Of a DNA stretch of 64,000 bases, positions 1 through 11,284 are shown piece after piece. Where the stretch lies: NCBI RefSeq assembly GCF_963676685.1, contig NC_092357.1:67125957-67189956 (forward strand), given 5' to 3'. The translations under genes and the position numbers were made by a program. Position 1 is the stretch's first letter, and every line of letters begins with the position of its first letter. This DNA comes from Mytilus edulis. Its lineage: Eukaryota > Mollusca > Bivalvia > Mytilida > Mytilidae. Below the pieces are notes generated by a model. The model was not told the DNA's origin. It was given only the letters and a program-made list of their open reading frames with translations, and made no database searches.

Positions 1-198
1 CAAACTGTATGAATAAAGTCTGTAATAATCCGAATCAAAGATTAATAACAGAAAACCAGCTGGTACATCATTCAAAATAGAAGCCATGGCCATGCTTCAG
101 AAAAAAATGTGACAAGTCACATGGTCAGTAACTTCCTGTTTTATGTCCATAATTTATGGGCCATCCTATGAAAATAATGTTGTAATGTTTTGCATCAG

Positions 199-1173
199 CA
201 GTGTTTTCCCTAGGCTATTTTAGAATAGTGGTCCCGCTACGCATAAATTTCGGCTGCCATGCTTTGATCAGAGCCACTAGGCTTCCCGCTAAGTGAAAAA
301 CTATCCGCTGTGTAAATTTATTATTGGTATAAATTGTAAACGAGAAGTGACAAAACACAACAGGTAATCACACATGTTCTGAATCTCAACCAACTGATAA
401 TTGGCAAGACATTGTGTGCTGGACATTTACAACCTCGTTTATAGTCTGGTGTTTCAGTTTAAATGATAAATTAACAGAGTTCGCGAAAACTTTTTTTGAT
501 CCGTCAGTCTTAGGACTGACAAAGCAAGATTATATACCGGTCCTACAAAATCTGTCAGTTTTATCCTGAAATAAAATCAGTAACTTATTTCAACGGAAAT
601 TAACTTTATTTATTACACAAGGTTCCAACGCCGATCGTTTGCCAGGAACAGCTCCTTGAATCAAGCCGCTTGAACAAATTTGATAGGCCACATGTGACTT
701 GCCGCCTTGGTCAGTAGTTTGTTTATAATAAAAATCGGAAACCTGTTACGGAAATTACCGACAGGTACATCTGATGACCAATGAAAAAACGGTCCATCTG
801 ATAACCGATGTAAAAACGTGCCGACATAGGCACTGCAACGGCCGTTTTTGCATCGGTCATCGAGACCGTCGCAAGTGGACAACATACTGGTCCCAGCCTC
901 ATTTTGACGGTCAGGACAGACGATTTTCGCGAACTCTGAATTAAAATAGGTCAGGTCCCACATATCTTTCCACATCAACAACCTTCTCCTGGACACCGGA
1001 GGTTTGACATTGAGATTTAAGTTAATCATAAAAAAAAAGAGACGCGAAAATTATCTTCTGAAAAAATTTAATCAGAAATAGGTGAAAAAATTTTAGTGCA
1101 ATAGTTTTCACGACACGCTTCAAATTCACCATGGACCCCACCAGACATCAAAAATTTTCTAGGGAAAACACTG
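199..1173. mobile_element. Non-autonomous TIR DNA transposon (hAT-like ends)
   Basis: The ends are inverted copies of CAGTGTTTTCCCTAG (199-213 and 1159-1173). They are flanked by the direct repeat ATCAG (194-198 and 1174-1178), which looks like a 5-bp target-site duplication. A subterminal inverted pair containing TTCGCGAA lies near 477-490 and 930-945. The 122-residue minus-strand frame inside (661-1029) matches no transposase I know and is probably chance or a captured fragment. TIRs starting CAGTG with short duplications suggest a hAT-like non-autonomous element; the superfamily is inferred from the ends only. Confidence 0.6.
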
Positions 1174-1592
1174 ATCAGAAATAATAAATGCAATGGTCTA
1201 AACCAGGGCTCACGCTACAGGGCGACTAGAGCGAAGATGTGGCTTTTCCTCTCGTCACTTCCATTTCTCTAGCTCTGACCAGTAATGCCCTCATGTTACA
1301 CATTTGTAATTGTAATTACGAAACAAATGCCTGTGCTGTGTAAATGGCGGCCTTTATTTTAAGATTGGTTGAAAACTGGACGAAAAAATATATAGTCGGT
1401 TTTGTGGCATTATGAAGTGGGGCGAACATTTAAAAAGTTTCAAAGCCATTTTAGGCGAAACATATTAGACGATTATGCCTTGAACTCGTTTTATTGCTGG
1501 AAAATTAACAAAATAGACTTCGATTTTGGAACAAATAGTCATTGGACTAATTTTTCTTCAATCTGTGGGTAAATGTTATGTGATTTTGAGTC

Positions 1593-1594
<2 letters not shown>
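1174..1594. other. Intergenic, nothing recognised
   Basis: No supported exon, RNA or repeat was seen in this AT-rich stretch. Confidence 0.4.
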
Positions 1595-1625
<31 letters not shown>

Positions 1626-1650
1626 TTTTTGAAGTTAAATGGTTGCTCCC
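1595..1650. repeat. Poly(C) tract plus one end of a Harbinger-like MITE
   Basis: A run of 31 C (1595-1625) is followed by an AAATGGTTGCTCCC end and then TAA. This matches the right terminus of the intact elements at 28492-28805 and 53659-53977. No matching left end was found, so the copy is truncated. The 210-residue frame crossing it (from 1526) is not accepted as coding. Confidence 0.6.
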
Positions 1651-2395
1651 TAACGCCTGTGTTGAGGGTGAAAAAACGCGGAAAATTGTTTGCGTTAATA
1701 ATAAGTTCTATTTAAAGGATCAGGGTACCACAAAGGAAATTATACCTACGTGTACATGTTATTTGAACTGCTTGATGGTAAAGTCACACAGTACACACAA
1801 AAAAATACATGCATTAAACTCTTCAATTTCAAAAAAAATTATAATGTTAAATCCGTTGATCTGTACGTCCAAGACGTCAAAATCGAAATCTGCACAGTAT
1901 TGGAGAGCGGATACAAATTCGTCGTTCTCTTCAAACAATAAAAAACCACGTGGAATTTCTTCGGACGGCATTGGAAATGTTGGGATATTAATTTCCTGCC
2001 TTTTGTCACATGACCTAAGGAAGGAAGTGTCACATAACGATAAAATAATGAAATACTTACCTATTCAAGAAATCTATATTCCACTGTTAAGTGTTTCATC
2101 AAGGACTGGTGATGAAATGCATCAGAAACGGTGCTCTGGAATGCTCTGCAGACGGTAACTGTTTTAGCGCTATTTTCCCTGCGCATGCGTCGGATAAAAC
2201 ATTGCGGACCACGTAAATTTCCGAGGAGTTACGAGTAAAAAACACACAGTTCCGGCCGGCGGGTTTTTCAAAAGTGTAAGAGAGATAACTCAAACATATC
2301 ACACAAGGACGTCCATTTAATGGATAAAACTTGTCCAAACAAAATTATGTGACCTTTCACAAAGGAATTTTTGTGTCATAAAACACCTTAATTTT
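1651..2395. other. Intergenic, no supported gene
   Basis: Short overlapping frames occur on both strands but have no splice context, no recognised motif and no paralogue in the window. Repeated ATGTGAC/GTCACAT motifs near 2007-2035 and 2349-2475 may belong to an unclassified repeat. Confidence 0.35.
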
Positions 2396-2890
2396 GCTAA
2401 ATTTCTAATTTTTTTATGTGACAGTCACATAAAAGGGAATGGTCACATAAATAACATTTGTACACAAATAAGGTCACATAACATGCATTTTGCAAACACG
2501 GACGGACGGACACCGGACATTTGTATACCATAATACGTCCCGTCAAAGTTTTGACGGGCGTATAAAAATGGCGTTTCCAGTCCTGTCCGTGCATTAACTC
2601 ACAAACCGTTCAACCAAAGTTTTTTTAAATTTTAATATGTTGTTACTGACAACAAAACAGAGGTCAAGTTTAATAATGACGATTTTGACTTTTTCGGTTC
2701 TGGAGTTATGGTTCTTGAAAGATTGAAAAATGGCGTTTCCAGTCCTGTCCGTGCATTAACTCATAAACCGTTTAACCAAAGCTTTTAAAAGTTTCATATG
2801 TTGTTAGTGGTGACAAAATGGAGGTCAAGTTTAATATTGATGAATATCACCTTAACCTTGCATCAGTTTGGTTCTTGGGATATTGAAAAA
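2396..2890 (+). repeat. Left arm of an inverted repeat pair, about 162-bp units
   Basis: Two tandem units begin with AAAATGGCGTTTCCAG near 2564 and 2727. The same sequence occurs inverted at 5376-5694. A near-palindrome around TTTTGACGGGCG (2533-2560) precedes the units. The paired arms suggest a fold-back element or two opposite insertions of one family. Confidence 0.6.
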
Positions 2891-2999
2891 TGCCAGGACA
2901 CGAATAAATATTAATAAATCCGGTTTGCTGTTGCTCTGACAGCCTCTTGTTTGATGTAAGGTTGGAATTGGAAAAATAGACAGGACAGGAATTTGAATT

Positions 3000-3172
3000 T
3001 AAAAAAAAAAATCATGTGAAAAAAGGCCGGATAAACTAATAGGAAGGGCCAAATAGAATGAAAAATAAAAAGGCAAGACAGAGATACATCTTTAAAAAAA
3101 AATGCAGGACGAATTTTTTCATCCTAGCCCCCATAAAAATCAAATGATAGTTCTGTTACTTTTCAAACTTTT
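3000..3172. repeat. Fragment of the Harbinger-like poly(C) MITE family
   Basis: It contains the family's internal 'aggcaagacag' and 'gcaggacg' stretches and the end CATCCTAGCCCCCATAAAAA followed by ATCAAATGATAG. The C tract is only five bases here, and the right terminus is diverged. Confidence 0.5.
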
Positions 3173-3317
3173 GCATCAAATGAAGGCATCTGAATTGCAG
3201 TAAATATTTATTCGTAATTCGTTATAGTGATCTGTTTAACCTACATATAAATTGGTTTCCATTTGCAAAGACTCTGGTGGATTTTAGCTAGAGGTATATT
3301 GTAGAAATAAACTCATC

Positions 3318-3425
3318 ATAGATACGAGAATTGCAGTATCGTATTTGCGACAAACGCGCGTTTCGTCTACAAAAGACTCATCAGTGACGATCGAATAAAA
3401 TAAAGTACGAAGTTGAAGGGCATTG
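3318..3425. repeat. Interspersed repeat containing CGCGTTTCGTCTAC
   Basis: CGCGTTTCGTCTAC followed by ACTCATCAGTGACG and AAGTTGAAG..CATTGAGGA recurs at 36640-36770, and in the other orientation at 50460-50525 and 53600-53655. It is a dispersed family, not a gene. Confidence 0.6.
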
Positions 3426-4282
3426 AGGACAAAAACACATTGTTTATTGTATTAGACGGTTTGTTGGGGTATAATGCTTATAGTTGTCCTTTCTTTTAAT
3501 CGTATGATTAATGTCTAAATGACATATACCCGAAACTGTCGTTTTATTCAGACATATGCTTTCCATGTAGTTGCTTGAGGATTAGCTGGGGTATGAAAAA
3601 TGTTACCCTGATATAATTTATCATGTTTCTGATTCAGAGACGTATCCAATCTATAATTAGACTTACTTAACATGTTTAGAGCATCCTTTTATGAGCGTCT
3701 GGATGGCCCTGAAGCTTACAGAATAGAAAACGTAGTGGCAAAAGCGCAGAACAAATGCTTAAAAGCAAAACATACAGAATAGAAGATTCTTGACAATTTG
3801 CTCTTCTCTAAAAATAAAACTTTGAAATTGTTGCATCACTTAGTCTAGACTTTGATGCTTTTTTCAATATTTCTATAGTTTTGTGTGCTGTGATTTTCTC
3901 CTATTTTATTTGGTGGAATTTCTCCAAACTTTGTATATTCTCATACTTTTTTCATAGCATAAAAAGAAGAATATTTTGAATAATATGTTATTTGTTCGCA
4001 GACAGAGAACACAGAAAACAATACTTATAACATAAGTAAACATATAAGCAGATTGAAAAAAGCACTATAAATCTTCATATGTGAATATTGTAGAATATTT
4101 TATACAAGCAATTTTCATTTAACAGTCTATTACAAGTGTAAAATTTAATTAATTGTTCAATCAAAAAAGTAAATATAGTTTATATTTACTAATAAAATAT
4201 TCAATATGATATGGATTTAGATAAATCTCTAATATCCTTTTTTTACTTTGAAATAATTGTATTTATCTAGAAATTCATTATT
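3426..4282. other. Intergenic, nothing recognised
   Basis: AT-rich sequence without supported exons, RNA genes or tandem structure. Confidence 0.4.
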
Positions 4283-5377
4283 TTTTTATGCCCCACCTAC
4301 GATAGTAGAGGGGCATTATGTTTTCTGGTCTGTGCGCCCGTTCGTCCGTCTGTCTGTTCGTTCGTGTCTGTCCGTTCGTCCGTCCGTCTGTCCGTCCGTC
4401 CGTCCGTCCGTCTGTCTGTCTGTCCGGCGTAAACATGTCGCACCGTAACTTGAGAATGACTTATCCAAATTTCATGAAACTTAACATAGTTGTTTCTTAT
4501 GATGGTCAAATGATCTGTATACTTTTTGGTGAAAATAAGATAAAAACTTTTTGAGTTACGGCACTTTGTAACTAAAACAGGGGTGTGTTTTTTTTTCACA
4601 TGTCGTACCGTATCTCAAAAACGAATTTTGATTATGGCTTAAAACTTTAAACACTTCTTAGTTATAATAATCTTAATATCTGTATACTTTTTGGTGATGA
4701 TTCAAAATTTTATTTTTGAGTTATTGAGTATTTTGTAAAAAAGGGGGAGGGGTTTGTTACATGTCGCACCATATCTCAAAAACGATTTATGATTATTGCT
4801 TAAAACTTTACACATGTCTTTGTTATATTAATCTGAAGATCTGTATACTTTTTGGTGATGATTCAAATTTTATTTTTGAGTTATTGAGTATTTTGTAAAA
4901 AAGGGGGAGGTTTTTTTACATGTTGTGCCATATCTCAAAAACAATTTATAATTATTGCTTAAAACTTTACACACTTCTTTGTTATATTAATCTGAAGATC
5001 TGTATACTTTTTGGTGATGATTCAAAACTTTATTTTGGAGTTATTGAGTATTTTGTTAAACAGGGGAGGGTTTTTTAACATGTAGCGCCGTATCTCAAAA
5101 ATAATTTATGATTATTGCTTAAAACTTTACACACTTCTTTGTTATATTAATCTAAAGATCTGTATACTTTTTGGTGATGATTCAAAATTTTATTTTAGTG
5201 ATATTTAGTTTTTTGTAAAAAAAAAACAGGGTTGGGGGTTTCACATGTCCCGCCGTGTCTCAAAAACAATATATGGTTATTGCTTAAAACTTTCTCAGAA
5301 ACTATTTATGATTATTGCATAAAACTTTCACACAAGACGTCGGGCGTATCATGCGCTCATGGCGCAGCTGTTTATTC
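4283..5377 (+). mobile_element. GGGGCAT repeat element with internal ~160-bp tandem units
   Basis: It begins at a hairpin, GCCCC-acctacgatagtaga-GGGGC, followed by TTTTCTGGTCTGTGC and a (TCCG/TCTG)n tract (4333-4425). Four to five tandem units then each contain ATCTCAAAAACRATTTATGA and CTGTATACTTTTTGGTGATG (about 4600-5240). It ends near GGCGCAGCTGTTTATTC. Relatives in the opposite orientation lie at 55070-55145, 58245-58539 and 60113-61484. Frames over the TCCG tract are repeat artefacts. Confidence 0.7.
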
Positions 5378-5694
5378 AATCTTTCAAGAACCATAATTCC
5401 AGAACCGAAAAAGTAAAAAACGTCATTATTAAACTTGACCTCTGTTTTGTTGTCAGTAACAACATATTAAAATTTCAAAAGCTTTAGTTGAACGGTTTAT
5501 GAGTTAATGCACGGACAGGACAGGAAACGCCATTTTTCAATCTTCCTAGAACCATAACTCCAGAACCGTAAACGTCAAAATCGTCATTATTGAACTTGAC
5601 CTCCATTTTGTCGCATTAACAACATATTAAAATTTTAAAAGCTTTAGTTGAACGGTTCATGAGTAAAATGCACGGACAACATTTGGCTGCCGCC
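5378..5694 (-). repeat. Right arm of the inverted ~162-bp repeat pair
   Basis: Reverse-complement copies of the units at 2564-2890: ACGGACAGGACAGGAAACGC and TTCAAGAACCATAATTCCAG are visible. The arms bracket about 2.5 kb that contains the GGGGCAT element. Confidence 0.6.
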
Positions 5695-5809
5695 CACCTG
5701 GCCGCCCGACCGTCCGCCGTGCATCCCCAAATCATTAAACGACAGTTTTGTCACAAAAATCTGGTTAATTAAAATAGAATACAGAATTATTTTTTATCTT
5801 ATTTTGTAG

Positions 5810-6039
5810 GTTCAAGCCAAGATGTTGAGTCTGTTATTTACAAATGGAACCCATCATCACAATTATTTAAAGAATTTCAATCGATAATGACTACTGGTGC
5901 TTATGACTGGACTTATTTTACTGTGGAAGGATACCATTTTCTTGCCTTAGCACAGGCTTTTAATGGGATTACTACGCTTTTTGAATCCAGAATTTATGTC
6001 TTTCAGAAGAATGGCTTTTACCTTTTTCAAACAATGGAG
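5810..6039 (+). CDS. EAR-repeat exon (antepenultimate)
   Basis: The acceptor TTTTGTAG ends at 5809. Two bases complete a codon, then the frame reads SSQDVESVIYKWNPSSQ and continues through GAYDWTYFTVEGYHFLALAQ to FQTME. The donor GTGAGA is at 6040, phase 0. It is one full EAR repeat and the start of the next. Confidence 0.85.
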
Positions 6040-9029
6040 GTGAGAAAAATCTATTATATATTTACCATATCATAAATATATTAACAAAAACGAGAATTCT
6101 TTAAGTACCGCTCCATGAGACCAACCTATTAGACAGTCCTCAGCATCTGAGAAATATATGGAGAGAAAAAAAAACGATTGCACCTTGTATTTTCTCACTT
6201 TTATGGTTACGTATTTGTCAAAACCAAATAATGGGCATCATTAACATGGAGGTAAATAGTAACAGCCGCCCATACGCGCATCTCTGAATCGGAATGGGGA
6301 ATTAACATTCGATACTTCGCGAAAGGAGCTTGACGTGATCTCTCACTGTATGATCTCTGCACGTTAAATAACGCAAAAATCATTGAGGATTTTTGCTCTT
6401 CTGCAGCAAAGTAAAATTCCAGTGCCCTATCAATCAAAAGTTCATTTTCCATTGTAAGTTATGATTATCATCCTTTATCTCGATCGACCCACTTTGTACA
6501 ACTTACATGTACCTGATTAATGAATGGTTCATTGTTTTATTTGTCCTGGAAATATTTGCCACTGGACATGAATATATTTGCCACTAAGCTTGTAAATATT
6601 TGTCACTGGACGTGAATATATTTGCCTCTAGGCTTGTATATATTTTCCACTGGACGGGAATATATATTTGCCACTATACGTGAATATGTATTTGCCACTT
6701 GAAATAAATATATTTGCCACTAGGCTTGTATGTATTTGTCACTGGACGTGAATATATTTGCCAATATACTTGAATATATTTTCCCGTAAACGTGAGTATA
6801 CTTGCCACTGGACAAATCAATCAATAAAACGAAACAAAATACATTAACGATACCAATATCAGTGCACGTAATGTGCGTTTCGACAATTTATGTCTCTTCA
6901 TTGTTGCCAAAACAATTGAAAATAAAAAATCTGACACAGAGCTTTGTTATAAACTCAAGAAAAAAGGTTGACTCAAATGATTTCAAAAAAAAGGGATAAC
7001 TGCATTGTTTATACGCTTCGAGTGCATCAATCGGTTTTTAATCGCAAATTAAGCTTAATGGCAAAAAATATTAAAAATACAATATGGTTATCTCCATTTC
7101 TATAATGTGAATTAATGCCATGAAAATTAGTTACGTTTTCCAATCAAAATGAACGTTACAAACGAATTTTCATTAAATTTGTATTAACGGAGAGATGATT
7201 TCTGGATTTTATTTGCTTCTATTTTCATATATAAATCACTTAGCAGACAAATTGTGCTACTATACTGATTGGGATTTTTTTTTACTATTTCCGGCTCAAC
7301 GTTTATAATGGAGTGTCCAATCAAAACCAACGTTACAATTAAACAACTTGTTTTAACGGGACGATAAAACTTTTTATTTGCTTCTATACTCTTATATAAT
7401 TTACATTGCAGACAAATGGTGCTACTGATTGGGAATTTTTTACTATTGCTGGCTCAGCGTTTCTTATTGTAGCCAATGCATACAACTACGGACCTCAGAA
7501 TTTCAAAAACAAAAATACCTACCTCACAAACTCTGTCCTTTATAGACTCAACATAGATAAAAAGGGATTTGAAAGATTCCAAGTGTTTAGCACTTACAGG
7601 TAATAATATTTACAGATTGCATGTGAAACACGGTGTGTGACCTTTCTCGAGCACTTGAAATTGCCCTGTTATTTTTGGGGTTATTTTTTGCCTCTCTTTT
7701 ATATGTATGGAACTTAATTATACTTTTTTAAGGGCTAGGCACATTGCTGAGCTACCACCTTAATCGGGCCCCCTTTTTTCAATTATTAATTTTGATTTTT
7801 CGTATCGTCCTGTATACATACATGTAACACTTGTCGTTATATATATATATATATGCAATTGCTCCTTTTGTTTGTACAGCAATATTTACAAATATATATA
7901 TTTAATCAATTAAATTGTCCATCGAGATCACGGTCAAAACATATTATAGTTCACACAATGTGCAGCATATACAGTATAAGTTGTGAAGACAGTTTGATGA
8001 TCTCCCTTTGAACAGTAAGAGGGATGATACGGGGTGCTAATTTCTTAAATCCTTTTTTTTGTACCCCCTCACCCTTCTTCCAAGATTCCATTTTGTTTAT
8101 ACCAAATCCCCAAGTGTTTACCACCATATCCAACATCCCCGCCCATTTACCCCATAAATCCCACCTTCCAGAAGCTTGTCATATGACATGTCAGATTACG
8201 TATACAAGAATTTAGTTTTGTTTCTTTCTAAGTCCTGTTGATTGTTAATTCTTTTCTATTGATGACAATTCGTACCTGGTTATTTTTTATTTTTTTCAGT
8301 GCTGTTTATTAAGAATTCTTCTCCATTGATGACAATTCGTGCCTGATTATTTTGTTTATTTTTCAGTGCTGTTGATTGGGAATTCTTCTCCATTGGTGAC
8401 ATTTCGTACCTGATTATTTTGTTACTTTTTCAGTGCTGTTGTTTCGGAACTCTTCAACATTGATGACAATTCGTACCTGATTATTTTATTTTCAATGCTG
8501 TTGATTGGGAATTCTTCTCCATTGATGACAATTCGTACCTAATTGTTGTGTTTCTTTTTCAGTACTGTTGATTGTAAATTATTCTCCATTGATGACAATT
8601 CGTACCTGATTATTTTGTTTCTTTTTCAGTGCTGTTTACTTGTGAATTGTTCTCCATTGATGACAATTCGTACCTGATTATTTTGTTTGTTTTTCAATGC
8701 TGTTGATTGTGAATTCTTCACAATTGATGACAATTCGTTACTGATTATTTTGTTTCTTTTTCAGCGCTGTTGATTGGGAGTTCTTCTCCATCGATGACAA
8801 TTCGTACCTGATTGTATCTAATGCTCAAAATGGCGGGAATGAAGAGGAACAGTTAACTACAATATACCGGTGGCAAGGAATGGACAAATTTGTTCCCGTT
8901 CATAAAATGTCGACGCTTCCAAATACTGACTGGGAAGTGTTTCATGAAGGAAACGATCTGTATTTTATTTATGCAAATGCCAAGGGTCGGACTTCACAAG
9001 TGCTTAAAGCCAGATTTTATCCAACGTGA
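5810..9029 (+). CDS. EAR/EPTP-repeat protein, C-terminal three exons (gene partial at 5')
   Basis: Three exons (5810-6039, 7412-7599, 8765-9029) join in frame to give about 226 residues ending at TGA 9027-9029. The product is a string of EAR (epilepsy-associated/EPTP) repeats. Each has a YKW/YRW-like strand, F-Q, then a [G/N/S]AxDWxFF-type core and an FLxxAN-type strand: GAYDWTYFTVEGYHFLALAQ, GATDWEFFTIAGSAFLIVAN, SAVDWEFFSIDDNSYLIVSN, and a last diverged NTDWEVFHEGNDLYFIYAN. EAR repeats form beta-propeller-like extracellular domains in LGI and TSPEAR proteins. Domain assignment is confident; the exact orthologue is not known. The first exon starts mid-codon, so upstream exons exist but were not recognised in 1-5809. 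Tandem copies of intron-exon boundaries sit in front of the last two exons. AATAAA at 9437-9442 is a possible polyadenylation signal. Confidence 0.85.
6546..6812. repeat. Minisatellite, about 27-30 bp unit
   Basis: About nine degenerate copies of 'atatatttgccactggacgt' alternating with 'ggcttgtatatat' variants lie in the intron between EAR exons. No coding role is seen. Confidence 0.75.
7140..7320 (+). repeat. Decayed tandem copy of the next EAR exon's 5' boundary
   Basis: A unit of about 178 bp, from CCAATCAAAATGAACGTTAC to the region around 7320, repeats at 7318-7440. It contains an acceptor-like TTAGCAG and ACAAATTGTGCTACT..ACTGATTGGGA, matching the functional exon start at 7412. The copy has indels and would not keep the reading frame. 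Confidence 0.75.
7412..7599 (+). CDS. EAR-repeat exon (penultimate)
   Basis: The acceptor CATTGCAG ends at 7411. Phase 0 reads TNGATDWEFFTIAGSAFLIV, then a longer loop (NYGPQNFKNKNTYLTNS), VLYRLNIDKKGFERFQVFS and ends TAC AG before donor GTAATA at 7600. The phase-2 end matches the following exon. Confidence 0.85.
7835..7872. repeat. AT-rich microsatellite
   Basis: A short (TA)n run, tatatatatatatatatg, lies in the last intron of the EAR gene. Confidence 0.7.
8233..8764 (+). repeat. Tandem array of 3' splice site plus exon start, 67-bp unit
   Basis: Eight intronic units begin at about 8233, 8300, 8367, 8434, 8496, 8563, 8630 and 8698; the functional exon at 8765 is the ninth. Each unit is TGCTGTTGATTGGGAATTC-like exon sequence, ATTGATGACAATTCGTACCT, then a T-rich tract ending CAG (CAA in the tracts before 8496 and 8698). 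The functional exon begins with the same bases and continues into coding sequence, so the array duplicates an intron-exon junction. The spacing of 67 (62-68) bp is not a multiple of three. Confidence 0.9.
8765..9029 (+). CDS. EAR-repeat terminal exon
   Basis: AG from the previous exon plus C completes Ser. The frame then reads AVDWEFFSIDDNSYLIVSN, IYRWQGMDKFVPVHKM and NTDWEVFHEGNDLYFIYAN, ending KARFYPT and TGA. The last repeat is degenerate, as is common at the end of repeat domains. Sequence from 9030 to about 9460 is the presumed 3' UTR. Confidence 0.85.
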
Positions 9030-9436
9030 TTCATGTTCCAAATCGGAACTATTCGGAATGTTCGTAAACGGTAGAAACGATCGGATTCGTTATATCTTGT
9101 TCTCTATAAACAATAGCTTTACAAACATACGGGGTCGACCTTTCTCTTCCTTCACGAATCACACAAACTGTAATTATCGACCTGTTCTGGGTAACCTGAT
9201 CTATACAAACACTCTGACAATTTGTATAGGAGTAGAGGGCCAACGTCCCGGACTGTTGATCGCCGATGAAGTTTTAAATCTAAAGTTTTACATAAATATT
9301 ATAGAATTATAGTAGAAAATTGTCCGCACGGCGGTATACATTCGAGTTACACTATAGGAAGTATACCCCGTTAATCCTGGAATGGTGTTGCTAATCTCTG
9401 GTATTTTATGAACCAGTTTTATTATTTGGGTGTATG

Positions 9437-9442
9437 AATAAA
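9437..9442 (+). promoter_or_regulatory. Possible polyadenylation signal of EAR gene
   Basis: AATAAA lies 408 bases after the stop codon, in otherwise unassigned AT-rich DNA. Transcript ends are not known. Confidence 0.4.
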
Positions 9443-9828
9443 TGAAATGTTAGATTGAAGACAGCTGTACATATTTGATATTATTTATTTCAGGAACAGA
9501 TGCAACATTTCTATCAGCATACGTACTTAAACACGTGGGCGCCAATGTAAACTGAATAAGATACACATTAAACCAACAAGTTTAAGTTTTAGTAAAAGTG
9601 CGATAAAAAAATACAATTGAAAATTCGCTACCAGATTGCAGATGTCATGCCATTGATACGTATTCTATGCGAATTGTTCCATAAGTCTTGAATTAGTGTC
9701 TTTTGTCCGAGGTTGTGAAAAAGATATTCTGTAGGCCAAGTTTTCATGTCCAACATTTTTATATAACTCGGAAACTCGCTAATTACACACCCTTACAAAA
9801 AGTAAATAAGAAACCTTGTAGAAAGTTT

Positions 9829-10070
9829 GAGGGCCTCAGTGGCCGAATGAATTAGTATTCAAACTACTTTATCACAAGGTTCGAATGCCGCACGTGGCAG
9901 GTGCACTCGACTCAAATCTTATTGACTAGGACTGTCAGCGTTTCAACCGAAGGTCTCAGGTTCTCTCTTGGCATTGTGGCTTTCTCCGCCATAATTTAAT
10001 TATATCCGATCGCAACGAAATAACACAATAGTGTTGCCAATCAATCAATAAGTTTGACTTGAATCGGATG
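9829..10070 (+). mobile_element. tRNA-derived SINE
   Basis: The head resembles a tRNA gene, with an A-box-like TGGCCGAATGA and a clear B box GGTTCGAATGCC (9886-9898). A non-tRNA body with TTTCTCCGCCATAA and a tail ending in CAATCAATCAATAAG follow. This layout is typical of molluscan SINEs of the V-SINE/RUDI kind; the subfamily is not certain. Confidence 0.75.
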
Positions 10071-10079
10071 ATGAATTAC

Positions 10080-10940
10080 ATTATACTAAAGGATGTTCGC
10101 TTGTCATATTTTGGAATTTTTGTCAGATTTTCAGAATCCTCTGGTTATATCCATTTGAATGCCTTAAAAAGTTGCCCATTGACCCCCATCTTTTAAAGTC
10201 TTACAAAATCTTTGTTCTTTTTTAATAGTTTTTGAGAACTTCAACTTGTCAATGATAAAGCTACGAAAAGTCAAGAGAGAACATTTTCCCGCCAAAATTT
10301 CAATTGCTAATATCTCGAAAACAAGCACATTGACCTATATATTTTTTTTGCTTTTTGGATTCCTTTATAAATCACCTATGATATCAATATATGCTAGTGT
10401 TATGAAAAGATTGTTATTTTGAAATTGAGTAGCAAACCTCGTTAAACGCGAGATGTGAGTTTTCTTGCTTACTCGTAATTAGTTAGAGAGTTACTGGCGC
10501 ACAGTCGAAATTTTCGGTTGTCTATCAGTATTTATAAAACCTGTGACCTTAAAAGCCGCGGACAATAAATAATCTAGTTCATTGTATGAATGACACTTTC
10601 GGAGATGCACATTTTGTCCCTCAATAACGTTGTATTTACTAGTTTTCTCATTTTGAAGCTCGCATCGTTTTCTGCAGCCCATTCAAATTTTAAAAAATCG
10701 ATTAAAATTCAACGAATACTGCACAAATTAATGTGATGCAGTATTCTTATTTTTTACATGAGTGGCAGGACATTAACGTCAGGACATGTTCGGCCTAACA
10801 TTTACGACATGGTGTATGATATCGCGTGTACGGAATGTTGTGTCTGTTCCGATCACAATTTTATGATGCCATTCATTTGTATATTTGTATTAAAATCAGT
10901 TGAATCAAGAACAGAAGGTTTTATGTTTTCTTTTACAAAA
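10080..10940. other. Intergenic, unclassified
   Basis: No exon or RNA is supported. The stretch from 10090 to 10450 (GGATGTTCGCTTGTCATATT, ATCTCGAAAACAAGC) has the feel of a dispersed repeat, but no second copy occurs in the window. Confidence 0.35.
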
Positions 10941-11200
10941 TGTACTCTTTTCCAATTCAACGATCGACAGTGGCGGATCCAGGGGGGGGGGGGGGGGTTC
11001 CGGGGGTTGAAATGTACTCTTTTCCAATTCAACGATCGACAGTGGCGGATCCAGGGGGGGGGGGGGGGGGTTCCGGGGGTTGAGCGCCCTTTTTTGGCCG
11101 ATCAATGCATTTGAATGGGGACATATAGTTGGAACCCCAACCCTCCCTCTTTGTCCTGGGTTAGGAACCCCCCTTTATAAAATGGCTGGATCCGCCACTG
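10941..11200. mobile_element. CAGTGGCGG MITE with a 72-bp duplication of its left end
   Basis: The termini CAGTGGCGGATCCAG (11040) and CTGGATCCGCCACTG (ending 11200) are inverted copies, flanked by GATCGA-like direct repeats. A 72-bp segment (host bases TGTACTCTTTTCCAATTCAA plus the left terminus and G run) is duplicated at 10941-11012 and 11013-11084, so the left terminus occurs twice (10968 and 11040). G runs of 16-20 follow each. The frames over it are repeat-derived. Confidence 0.75.
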
Positions 11201-11284
11201 ATCGAGATTCAAATGTACAAAAGAGGCATATGTATAATGTTGTTAGATTGCTGCCTTACTAACGCATACAACTAAATATAAAAA

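Noticed and set aside
661..1029. 122-residue minus-strand ORF
   Set aside because: It lies inside a TIR-bounded non-autonomous element and shows no transposase or other motif I can recognise.
1526..2158. 210-residue ORF with a poly-proline stretch
   Set aside because: The prolines come from a 31-base poly(C) tract belonging to a MITE end; there is no other coding support.
8890..9312. 140-residue ORF overlapping the last EAR exon
   Set aside because: It is a shifted frame over the real exon and 3' UTR, without EAR motifs.
9829..9910. Possible tRNA gene on the plus strand
   Set aside because: Same reasoning: only promoter boxes are tRNA-like, and the rest is a SINE body.
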